Source: Rotaria sordida (taxonomy: Eukaryota > Rotifera > Eurotatoria > Philodinida > Philodinidae). From it: DNA of 64,000 nucleotides. Below are positions 12,668-24,100 of this stretch, in pieces. The translations under genes and the position numbers were made by a program. Position 1 is the first letter of the stretch; each line of letters starts with the position of its first letter. Below the pieces are notes generated by a model. That model was not told where the DNA came from and ran no database searches. It saw nothing but the letters and a program-made list of their open reading frames with translations. The DNA lies in assembly GCA_905250125.1 (NCBI GenBank), contig CAJNOL010000063.1:186001-250000 (forward strand). The letters run 5' to 3'.

Positions 12668-15600
12668 TTAATATTCGAATTGCCACCATGTTGTATGTAT
12701 AGCTTGAGATGGATAAACAACTATAGTCGGACCATAAATCGACTGAAAAAACAAAATAAATCAACAAATTTCAAAATAATAAAATATATTTTACCATTGT
12801 TTGAAAAACAGGTGATTGTCTTGGACTAATACGAATACCGTACATATCAGGTATTGTTATATTACGATCGGATGATCCAACAATAAATGGATCTATAGTA
12901 ATACCACTATGATCAGCAAAAATATTTAATTTTGTTTTAGTTTCATTCTCCATCAATCTTTAAAAAAAGTAAAATCAAAAAAAGAAAAAAAAAATATAAT
13001 TTTAATAAATTAATATTTTCTTCAAACATACGTTGCAATAAAATTTTTTCCAATTCCAACTCGATCAAGTTTATAAAAATAATTATTAATATCTGTTAAT
13101 TGATCAACATATTGTCCTTCAATTAATTGATTTTTTTGCATTTGTTCAGTAGTTTCTATATGAATAGGAGTTGATGAACTAAGATTTAAATAATGCTAAA
13201 TCAAATAAAACAAATTATGTATTTTCTTTTTTTCAAAGATTTTCTTTCTTACTGTACTTAAATTTCCATAACCACGTAAATTAAAATAAATATTATTTGT
13301 TGGATCAGCAACAATTTGTTCATGTAATTTTGGTGATACAATTGTTGTCATCATGAATTCATTCATATTTGATGATGAAAATTCATAAATAATTTCAATT
13401 AAATCATTTACAAAACGAATATGATATGGGTTATTTTTATCACCATACATTAACCAATCATCATTATAATAATTTAAAAATGGATAATTTAATGGTAATT
13501 GATTATTCAAATTTATTGAATCATTTTCTTTATCAAAATCAAAACGAATTGAACTATAACGTGTACCTTTAACAATAATTGAACGATATTGTTTTATACC
13601 ATTACTATCCGTATATGGAATTAATATATCATTAATTGATGCACCACGACGTGATAAAATAACAATTATACCACCTGTATATCGATGTGTTAAATTAAAA
13701 TATGTATCATTTATTAATTGATCAGATGATGTTAAAGGTTCTTGTGTATCATATGTATCAGATATTCCAAATACATTGTTTACATTAGGATTACTATATG
13801 CCTGAAAAAAAAACATAATAGGCATTGTTTAGTGGAAAATATGAAAACTATTATTAGATTCTTTTGCTTCTAGAATAAGTATGATATAATATTATGTAGA
13901 GTCCTGCGGGAACAGTCCGGAATCGAGGACGACATGGAAAAAACCAGTGTCCCCAATTTTTCTAATAATTATATCAAAATCTGTCGTACATTTTTATTTT
14001 TTCTTTTATTTTTAACAAATAAAACTACTCGTACCTATCCTATTTTTAGTATATGACTACGGTAGAGTCGCATAAGATAGTTCGACTTTAGATTTATTTT
14101 TAGTAGTATAGATTATTTTTATATTCAAGGCTATTCTTAATCGTTAGTTGAGGAGTGAGTATCTTCAGAATAGTTCATTCTTAGTTTTTAATTCTTTCAT
14201 TTCTTCCGTTAGTAAAAAAAAAAGCAAAGGTAAAGTCAACAAGAAGCAGATTATTCATGCTTGTCTAATTATGACCATCTCTCAGGCATGAAGAAAAAGA
14301 GACTCTTTGAATGTAGCAAACTATTTTATCGAATACGCAATAGTCGGAAATCTACAAGAGTACTGTGTGTCCGACACGCTAAGAAGCATAGAGCAAAAAC
14401 TTTTTTCAGTATATATTAGTCACTATTTCGCTTGGGTATTTTTGTTTCAAAAATGATTACTCTGGCGATTTATGACAGCTTTCCGAAATTTTGGCTTTTT
14501 TATTGAAAGAATAAACAGTGTAAGGAAACCAGAACAAAAAAAATACCTATCGCAAATAGCGTTCAGTGCGTGTAAAAAAATTTTGAATTCAATCGAAAGC
14601 AGTATCTCACGAGGGAACCTTTTCAACTGTCCAATCGCTTTTGAGTTCGAACTCAGTGTGAAAGATAGACCCCAGTGAGGTATGAAAAGGCCCAAAAGGA
14701 TAAGTGCCCATAGGCCTTCTGTCCAGAGTTATAGGCATTTTACTGGATTTTTAGCCTATGGCACAGTATATACCAAAAAATCGAATGACAATATTTCGAG
14801 CTGAGATTTCGTCCAACGATAGGTCTATGTACCAATAGAATGCCCTGAAAATTTCAGCTCAAAAGAATGTTTCAATCTCGGGATATTAAACTCCCAAAAA
14901 TCACGCATATCCCGCGAATGATGCTAGAATTTTTTGGCTTTTGGGTGTTCAATATCTCGAGATTGGAACATTCTTTTGAGCTGAAATTTTCAGGGCATTC
15001 TATTGGTACATAGACCTATCTTTGGACACAATCTCAGCTCGAAATATTGTCATTCGATTTTTTGGTATATACTGTGCCATAGGCTAAAAATCCAGTAAAA
15101 TGCCTATAACTCTGGACGGAAGGCCTATGGGCACTTATCCTTTTGGGCCTTTTCATACCTCACTGGGGTCTATCTTTCAAACTGAGTTCGAACTCAAAAG
15201 CGATTGGACAGTTGAAAAGGTTCCCTCGTCAGAGAAAACAGGGCGAAAATAGGAGCTATTTTGACCAATTGGAAACCCAATATCTCATAGAACGCAGCAT
15301 TGAAGAAGTTTGAATCTACCGCAACTTTTGTTCAACTCTTCGAGATTTATGTGCTCTGAAAGTTTTAAATTTTTATCTTAGAGGTAATTTTTATGTGTCC
15401 AGCTGATACTCGTCGTTTGAATTCATACTGGGTTTACAAGGAAGTCTCGGTAAAACTACAAAAATTCTAAAAGAGTTTGTACCCATGAGTCTCTTGAGAC
15501 GAGCGATGACTGTTTTACTGAGTTTTCAATTCAGCGTTCAATATTTACCGAAAAATCAAATAACAGAACTTCAACCTGAAATTTTGTCCATAGATAATAG

Positions 15601-17103
15601 GTCTGATGACTCTAGAAATATTCTAAAAGTTTCAGTCGAAAAGAATGTTCTGTTGTCAAAGTATTGAATTTCCAAGTAAACTTGATTTTTATAGCAAATG
15701 AATATTTTTTTTTTTGGAAACTTAGTATCTCGACAAAGGAACATTCCTTTCGGTTGAAACTTTCAGAACATTCCTAAGAGTCATCAGACTTGCGTATGAA
15801 CAAAAATTTCATTATGTGATTTTTCGATCAATACTTAGAGCTGGATCGAAAATGCAGTAAAATGATCATAATTTGGTCCGAGAGGTCTATATAGGTAGGA
15901 AATCTTTTAGAAATTTGAAAGTAAATTTGATTACTTTTAAGTAAGACCTATCGAGAAACTTAGTGAAATTGTTATTTAGATTATTCATATTTTCAAACGC
16001 ATTTTTCGATACATCGAATATACTCACAATAAATTATTAAATCAAACAACGGAACCTTATCCTCTTTTTTTACTTATTAGAATCTTTAGAACATATGGTT
16101 CAATGTAATTCTCTAAGGATAGAAGAAAAACGCTTTAGACCAGATGTTATACTAAATAAATTAAATATATTTCCAATTTCAAATGGTAACTGACCTCAAG
16201 AGGATTCTTTTTTTTTTTTTTTATAATAGAAATTTTTCCCAAGTATTTTTAATTAATAAAATACGTTTCTATTAGCTTTACAACAATCACAAAATAATCT
16301 TAATTTATTCACTGAACATCTTGTCATTATATATATAATCTCTTCAACTAATCACTCATTAATCGTCTATCAACCTTGAAATAGATACATCTTATTGATA
16401 AGATACTCATGTTTTTTTAATCAAAATATATATATATATATATCTGGTATTATTATTATATTTAAACAAACAATAGAGAAAAGATAATAGATGACGATTG
16501 TATAGTTCTCACATATTCTTTAATTACAATATATGTTTGTCCTTGAAATGGCATTTGTATTGACAAAATACACATAAATAATTGCTTCACTCATATGAAT
16601 CCCTTCTATACATATTGAATATGTTTTTTTTCTTTTCTTCAATCTCAAACAAATAAGAATGTTTTCAATAGACTTACTACTCCACGATTGGTAACAATAA
16701 ATGCAATAGCACAAAGAAATAATGCAAAACAAACTATAGCTAAAGCAAGAAATAATTTGTTAAGCATTATACAACATGATTTCATTTTATCTGGATGTTC
16801 ATAACCATCATCAATATCCATTTTATGATGTTGTTCAAATTTTAAACCATTTATTTGTTCATGTCCATTTGTTTTAGCTGTTGCTAAAGCTACATCATGT
16901 GCTTGATAATTAACATCTAATCGAGCTTGAAAATTTCCATCAATATTTGTTTGTTCAACTGATTCTAATGGAATTTCAACATGTGATTCAATTGTTGATG
17001 TTGTTATTGATTCAACAGTTACAGATGGAATAGGTTGAGAATTAAGTGGACTACCTGATTTTGGACTTATTTGTGATGCAGATGTTAATACAACGTTGTC
17101 CAT
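12668..17103 (-). CDS. Membrane-anchored aldose-1-epimerase-like protein (likely pseudoenzyme)
   Basis: Five exons on the - strand: 17103-16678, 13801-13253, 13195-13032, 12957-12795 and 12742-12668 (TAA); 1377 bases, 458 residues, all phases closing. Residues 1-112 are polar and low in complexity, residues 113-137 form one hydrophobic helix preceded by KMKSCC, so a type II membrane protein with the fold outside is likely. The rest resembles galactose mutarotase: RYTGGIIVILSRRGASINDI, DPTNNIYFNLRGYGNLS and the terminal HTTWWQFEY fit the beta-sandwich family. The family's catalytic positions look replaced: His of NHxYFNL is Asn, the LHGG segment reads LNYP, the IDHNF aspartate is Gly and the late Glu appears to be Ser. 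Binding rather than catalysis is therefore inferred. The first intron is 2.9 kb and holds two fold-back elements; the link across it rests on matching phase, strand and the lack of another first exon. Confidence 0.75.
14610..15228. repeat. Near-perfect fold-back element (palindrome family, youngest copy)
   Basis: Two arms of about 285 bases (14610-14893 and about 14942-15228) are nearly exact reverse complements around a spacer of about 50 bases. The ends are CGAGGGAACC and GGTTCCCTCG, and both outer flanks read TCA (14607-14609 and 15229-15231), a possible 3-base target duplication. It carries no open frame. It sits inside intron 1 of the epimerase-like gene, so it would be transcribed as a long hairpin. 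The few arm mismatches suggest a recent insertion or ongoing arm conversion. Confidence 0.9.
15457..15930. repeat. Older fold-back element of the same family
   Basis: Arms of about 220 bases (15457-15680 and 15710-15930) are imperfect reverse complements. Aligned with the neighbouring copy at 14610-15228 they share, in order, an ACCGAAAAATC-like block, GATAGGTCT-like, AAGTTTCAGTCGAAAAGAAT and a T/A-rich centre, so both belong to one family at different ages. Located in the same intron. Confidence 0.75.
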
Positions 17104-18124
17104 TTTTTTTCTTGATGACGATAAGAAAAAAAAAATATCTATGTGAAAAGATTCGAAATGAATGTTTATGTGTGTGTGTCTATTTTTCTTTCTATCGTCC
17201 GTTTATCCACACTCGTCCGTGTAAACAATAGATATTAAAAAGAGAGAGTGTATGTATATGAAGGCGAACGAATCTCTTTCTCCTTCCGAAAGAAGAGAAG
17301 GATAAACGGTCAGTCCTTCAATGACCTTCTTCTTACTACTTCATGTGTATATAATATAGTTTGAAATAAACGAATGGCATATTGTTTTTTTCATTCTTTC
17401 TATATTCTAATCAATGAAACAGAAGACTTGAAAAAAGACAGAACGATAACGGTCAATGTATACATATATATATATAGATAGATAGATAGTTTTTGACTTT
17501 CGACTTTCTTGATATATAACGTATGTGTGAATAATTGACAAGTCCATCCAATTATATATATATATCGATGTGTAAATAATACAAAAAAAAAAATGAACAA
17601 ATGCCATTCATTCTCTATAGAATAAAAGTCAATTTCAATTAAATGTGTGAAAACATTTCAAATAGATTGAATATCATACCAATTATAAATTGTTTGATGA
17701 AAAAAAGTGAAAGTTTTATTTCTTTTCATTTAATAAAAATTTTCTATTTTATCATGTTATCCATGTGCAATGGATTTACTGTTTGTCGATTGTTTGGAAA
17801 AAGAGAAATGAATAGTCATTATGATAATCAATGTATTGTTAGAACACAAATTTTTCACATCCAAACATTTTCAGTACGATTGATTTATTACAAAAAAAAG
17901 AATAATCTTTAGCATTGATTGTCAGAATATATGATAATACGAGAGTTTCAAACCATCGGAAAAATAAAATCATAACAGATGAATATTTACTAAGATTGTA
18001 GCAACATAAGGATGAAGGTCGTATTGATGATATTCCAGAATTCTTCAATGAAAGCTATTGAATTAACGAGTAAAGCCCGTTGAGTCCAGAATTTTCGGAC
18101 TCAGACCAACTTGATGGACTCGAC

Positions 18125-18637
18125 TGATGAGAGAATGTTTTCAAATGATTAGTTACTTTTTTAATGAATGCTATTGAGTTATAGATTATCGATCATGTTG
18201 ATTCCGAATATGGCTATGAGAAGTTCTCTTAGGTCTTTATATACTGTTTTTTTGGAAAACCAGTTTTCTAGACTCTAAGAAACTGTTTGGTAAAAGATGT
18301 TTTTGACCTATCTCGATTGTCATTTTAATTCACAAAACACATATAGATCAATATTTCAATGTGAAAATCTTCAAGATGATATTATTTCATTTAAAATTCA
18401 TTTTTGGAAAACAAAAACAAAAATTGTTGACTTATAGATAACTCGATATACTCTATAATCTGAGAGGACCAAAAATGATTTTGACAAAATATTTTTTAGT
18501 CCAGAAAATCGATTTTTCTAGGAAACCTTTATATAACGATCTAAGAAGATATCACATAGTCATATTCGAAATTAGTATAAATTCAGTAGCTTTTGGTGAC
18601 ATAACGATTGATCAGTTGAAAATGTTTTCTCGTGAGA
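18125..18637. repeat. Decayed fold-back element
   Basis: The left end ATGAGAGAATGTTTTCAAATG is answered by the reverse complement of TGAAAATGTTTTCTCGTGAG at the right end. Further in, CGAATATGGCTATG pairs with the complement of CATAGTCATATTCGAA, and TTTTTTTGGAAAACCAG with the complement of the CGATTTTTCTAGGAAACC region. Arms are about 200 bases with many mismatches. It resembles the other palindromes of the window in layout, and membership in the main family is likely but not certain. Confidence 0.6.
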
Positions 18638-19967
18638 TTTTTTTCAACATCAATCTCTCTTTGTTATTTGTTCATATATTTATTGGAATTGTTTTTTTGG
18701 TTTTCTGACAATCCATTGATTATCGTAATGACTACTGATTTATCTTCTTCCAAATAATCAAAAAAAAAAAATCCTCACACAAAAATAACGCTAATTAGAA
18801 TATATTTTTTTTGTAAATAACGGACAGTAAATCATGTAAACCTTGTAAATGAAGAAGGAAAATAAAAAGAATAACATTCGTTTCTTTCATTTTGTTTTGA
18901 TGTACATCTTACCGAAATATTTAAAACAAACAATATGATTGCTATCTTTATATGAAAGACAGTATGGTCGGCTTAAGGATTAAGATCACATGCTGTGTCA
19001 ATGCTATATACACATATGAATCAAATTTTTTGAAGTGAATGTTATAGAGCGGTATGTTGTTTTGTTTTTGATGAGTTATGGAACTAATTGAAAACTATAT
19101 CATCGGATTAAGAATTATTTTTAAAATAGATGATTGCTGAATTCTAGTCACTTGAATGTGTAAAAAGGTGGAAAGAAAGAAAAAAAAAAAGAATTTTAGA
19201 AATTATTTTATTCATGCGAAAAATAAAACAGTTGGTTAGAGGACAGCTTGATCTATTCACACATGGAAGAAGTTCAAACAAAAGATAATTGATGACATAT
19301 GAAATACTGCACATCAATGTTGTATCCATTAATTACAACTAATATATTTGATATCATGATGATGATCAATCAATTCTTATAACGTATAGATTTACTTTTT
19401 CTGGTATGTCAATATCAAATAAAAGCTTTAGTTACCAAAGAATAAATACTAGAATTACAAACATCATAAAGAAAGACAAATTTTAAATTCTTTGATGAAG
19501 AATATACTTTTTTATGAAAAGAAAAGTGCGCTGATGTATATATATATCTTGATTAAGTTGGATATTTGATAAGAATACGAGAGTGAAAAGCAATTAGAGA
19601 TTGATTCGATATAAAAACAACTATAATCCGATTGAATAATTCCAATCTGCAAAAGTTGATATCAATCTTGTATAAAAATTTGATAATAATTATATAAGCA
19701 TGTTTAAGTAACTGTGTTATTATCTACACACTAATCTAGAATGTTTTCATACTTTCTCAAGATGTTGTTCAATTCTGAATTGTATTACTTTAGCTATTTC
19801 TTCTGAATTTAACGGGAACTAATAATATTCTTATCTCTTAAGCCTAGAAGAGGTGAATCTTAAAATTTCATCACTTCAAGCCTTAGTGTTATCGAAAATA
19901 TCGATCGATTCAATAGTAATCGGAAAAAATGTTAATAAAATATATTCGACTATGTTACTGGCGTATA

Positions 19968-20212
19968 GCATCGCCATGACTGAATGACTACATAGTTCAA
20001 CACGTATCTATAAGGTATTGTGTTTAAACCTTGGTACCATGAGGCACGATATGACTATGGGCAAGTTACTAACGGCTGTTTGTCTCGGATCACCCGTCAA
20101 ATAGCGTGATGACTACCTTGTGACATATACTTGCTCTTGTGGCTAGTATGTAGTTAGTTGGTGCGTATGGAGGGCTCAATCAATTGAGTGCAAGCACTCA
20201 ACGTCAGGCTGA
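19968..20212 (-). repeat. Dispersed repeat B, possible tRNA-derived SINE, copy 1
   Basis: About 240 bases shared with 59573-59815; common blocks are GAATGACTACATAGTTC-like, AAACCTTGGTACCAT-like, GGCTGTTTGTCTCGGATCA and the stretch with GTAGTTAGTTGG. On the - strand the order box A-like then AAGGTTTAAACACAATACC (box B-like) is present but degraded here. Right after it, 20211-20227 reads GACTTTTGTCCAGAGCT, close to the outer end of the Tc1-like element at 59875-62912, perhaps a remnant end. Confidence 0.5.
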
Positions 20213-21197
20213 CTTTTGTCCAGAGCTAGAGCTAGTGTGAATTGGAGAGAAGATATTGAACTATTGAATCTGCCGCTAGACAGTATACTCCATAACGAAA
20301 GGTAGTTGAAAAACAGGAGTGCTCTTCCTCTACTTAGGTGTAGAAAAATGCTGATTGGATGAGAAACTATTGTAAGTTAATTTTTGACAGCGAATGTATG
20401 TATTCAAATACTTTAACATCACATTTCATGTTATATAATATATTTTAATTGTACCAAAAAAGGAATATTACCCGATAAATTAGTTGTCATTGTCGATTCT
20501 TACATTAGATAATGGGTAGTACAGATTAAACCGTACAATATCATTTTCTTATATTTTTTTCTTTACGAAACTGTTGCATTTGTTTTTCAAATAGGTTTCT
20601 TTTGTTGAAGCGATATTTGAAGTTTTGATTAGTCTTGATGAGCAAAGACTTACACAAATTGATAGATATCTACAGAACATTGAAAATCGCATTTAGACGA
20701 TTGAGTAGATGTTTACATTTTAAATTTTATTTCAACAAGAAAATTTTCTTTTGAAAAGAAAACAGAACACTGTTATAGAAGTGAAGAATTCTCTGTTGAA
20801 TGACTCTTTGAAAGTGCATCGGAATAGTTCAAACAAGAAAACGATAATGTCCTATTTAGCCTGTGTTACTTATTACTAGGATAAACATTAGAATTTTTAG
20901 TAAAACTTCAACGAACAAAGTTCCGAAAGCTGTTGAAGCAAATGAATATACAACATAGCCTGAAAAAAAGCCTACAAATTATATGTTAGTGTAGATGTTA
21001 TTTTAGAACAGTTTCGTAGGATAAAAATTATAAATAAAATATAGTATTTAATTGATTTTTCATTAAATTATGAATATTATTTATACTTCAATTTCAACTA
21101 ACTGTCCTATAATAATATTCATATTACTTCTGGAATATAATACAAAGAATAAAAAGGAAGAAAAAAAAACACTTAAACATAGATGCATAAAAACTAA

Positions 21198-24100
21198 TTA
21201 AACATCATCTTCATTAGTTCCAATATCGATAACATCAAGTGTATTTTTTCGGCTAGATTTATTATCTGCTATTGTTGCTCGTCTTTGATCAGCTATTTTT
21301 TCAACTGTTTGTAAACGTTGACCAAGTGATGCCATATTTGCTGTATATTCACCCATAAGACGTGCTAAACGTGTTTCTAAATTATCAATATTTCCTTCTA
21401 ATTTTGATACTTTTTCAGGTATAGCAGCTTCATCTTGTTGTGCTAATTGTGCTGCTTCTTCATCTAATAAATTATCTTTACGTAAATGTGCTTTTCCACG
21501 TTCAATTAATGTATCACGTGCTGATGGATATTCAGCTAATACTTCCCATAAATCTTGTTTAGTTAAACAAAATAAATCTGAATAACCAACACTTCGAATA
21601 TTTGCTGTACGACGATTACCAGTTTTACTTCCTTAAAGAAAAAAAAAAATGAAAACATTATTTAGAATGATTTTTCATAAAAGAAAAAGATCTAACCAGG
21701 TATATTAAGAATAGAAATTTCACCAAAAACACTTCCTTCTTCAAGTGTAACAAATACTTTTGTTCCATCATCTGATACAACACTTAATCGACCACGTTTT
21801 ATTATATACATTTCTTTACCAATATCACCTAAATAAAATTCGAATAATCTTCAATTTCATTCAATTACAAAGATTGATGGAAGCGTAATGTAGATGTATA
21901 GAGAAAGACTTCTTCTATCTAATAGTGTATGTATTATTAGGTTCTACTGCATACAGTTGACATGGCAATAAGTAGCACCACTTTCGTCGCTTTCTACCAT
22001 AATTGCGGCCCAGGTAATGTTACCTATCGACATGCCAATGGTACGCGGTAGAACTTGACAATGTATATACTATTAAATAGAAGAAGTCTTCCTTTAGTGA
22101 AAAATTATCGAAAAACTTATAGTCGCCTTCGTTTTGAAAAATTATTATTGACTTTAATAGAAAAAACTATAACCTATTGTCCTATAAGATGTGGATACAT
22201 TTAGAATGTTTTATTCAGATTTTGTGTTTCGAAAAGTCACTCTAAAATTCCAGGAGTGCAAACAGCTATTTTTGAGAGCATAGATATTTAGTAAATAGAA
22301 GAAGAATCATAAACTCCAAGAGGACCAACTCGATCTTCGGAGGGGCATCACCCGGTAGGTCTCCATACTGAAACAAATATCGTACATGTGGAACCAAAGT
22401 ATAGATAATAACACAATCGATGCTTGAAAGAATTGGTTATAAATTTTAGATTATTAAATAGGAATTCAAATGTTCAAACAACACAATTCAAAAAATTGGC
22501 TCTATGTACATCAATAGCATATTATTCATAAAATTCATTTTGCTTTTTTTTATTATTATCTTAGGTAAAAACTTAAAACTATCAATGGAACCGTCCACAC
22601 GTATTTAACAATAAGTTATATATATCTTGAATGACGTCAATAATGATTATTAGTTTATTTGATTGAATCAAACTAGTAGAAATATTTCAATTTTCTATTA
22701 CATAGTTATGAATAACTTATTCTGTAAAAACTATAATAATCACCTTTTTTACAAACATAATCTCCGGGACTGAAAATTTGTAATTTTAATCTTGTAACAA
22801 GTTCAACAAGTAAACCTGGCTGTGCTTCAGCAAAAATAGGTACTCGTTTTAATGCTGCTAAATGTACATGTATAGCAATTTCAACACGTAATTTTTGTGG
22901 TAATGAACCTTTTAAATAAAATCAATAGAAACTATTAAATTAAAACAGAAAAAAAAAACTTTCTTTTTTTTTTATTACCTAAGACAATATCTTCATTAGC
23001 AACTTGTTTTTGTAACCATAAATAATCAAACCAAGTAATAACACGTCGTTCAAGATCTTTTCCAACTTTTCGAAATACCATATATTGTTTTACTTGATCA
23101 ACTTTTTGTCGAAAATCAGCACGAACAGCATTCATACTAGCAATAATTGAACCAACATTTCCAACAACTATAAAAATTATTTGTATTGAAACAAAAATTT
23201 CAACAAGAAAAAAAATTGGAACTTACTTGTAGCAAAAATAAGTACACCTGTTAGAAAATCAGCAGTAACAAAAAGAACTTCAATCTAAACATTTTCATAA
23301 AAAATATCATTATTAATAGTTCTACAGAAGAAAAAAATAACATCTGTAAACATGCATAAATACCATTCTATTAGATTTCTTCATCTAGGTGGAATAGTAC
23401 ATAGAGTTGAAAGATGAAATTAGATAAATTCTAATTAAATTGACAACAATAAAAGATTAATGGGAACTTTTTTATAAGTAGGGATGCGTAGTGTTGTTAT
23501 AAATACTGAAATACTAAATAGTAAGTCATTGACACTAATTACACTGGTTGAGTGTTCAGTAAAGCACAGACTTCACGGATATCCGCGTCTCCTGCGACAT
23601 TAAGATATCAACTCTATCAAAATATGCTTTTATTCTACCAGTGTGTTCCAATGGTTCAGTGAACACTGGTGTCAGTGTGCATTAACTGCACTGCGTTAGT
23701 CATAGAGTCTATCAGATTTGTTCCAGACCGCGTCGAGTATGGAAATCACAATTTCCGGATCCTGTGGACTTTAGTAATTAATACACTATTCATAAAACTT
23801 GAAGCATCTATCAGTCGGAGGTGAAAATAGCGATGTAGAGAGCTAAGCTTTTCGCTTAATATATCAGTATGCTCATATACTTTTCGTGTGCTCACAGAAT
23901 TGACCGTTAGATATCAATCTGGTCTCAAAACCTAAACAACAAAATATATCATGATATCTTACGTATAATTAGATGTAAATAAAATTTACACGTTTGAACT
24001 TTTTAAAAATTCTTCGTATTTGATTACAGAGTTTTCTCTCATTTTGAATCAATGTATTCACAAAAAAAAAAAAATTAAACGAAGTATTTCAATCAAAATG

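Larger units (their letters stand above)
17104..21197. other. Intergenic region between two - strand genes
   Basis: Holds the promoter side of the epimerase-like gene (a GT-rich tract near 17170 and TA/GA microsatellites near 17462-17490 and 17555-17566) and the 3' side of the channel gene. A fold-back element (18125-18637) and a possible SINE (19968-20212) lie inside. All other open frames are short, Ile/Phe/Lys-rich and unsupported. Confidence 0.5.

Noticed and set aside
14610-15930. CRISPR-like or tandem repeat array
   Set aside because: The repeats are inverted arms of two palindromes, not short direct repeats with spacers, and the genome is eukaryotic.
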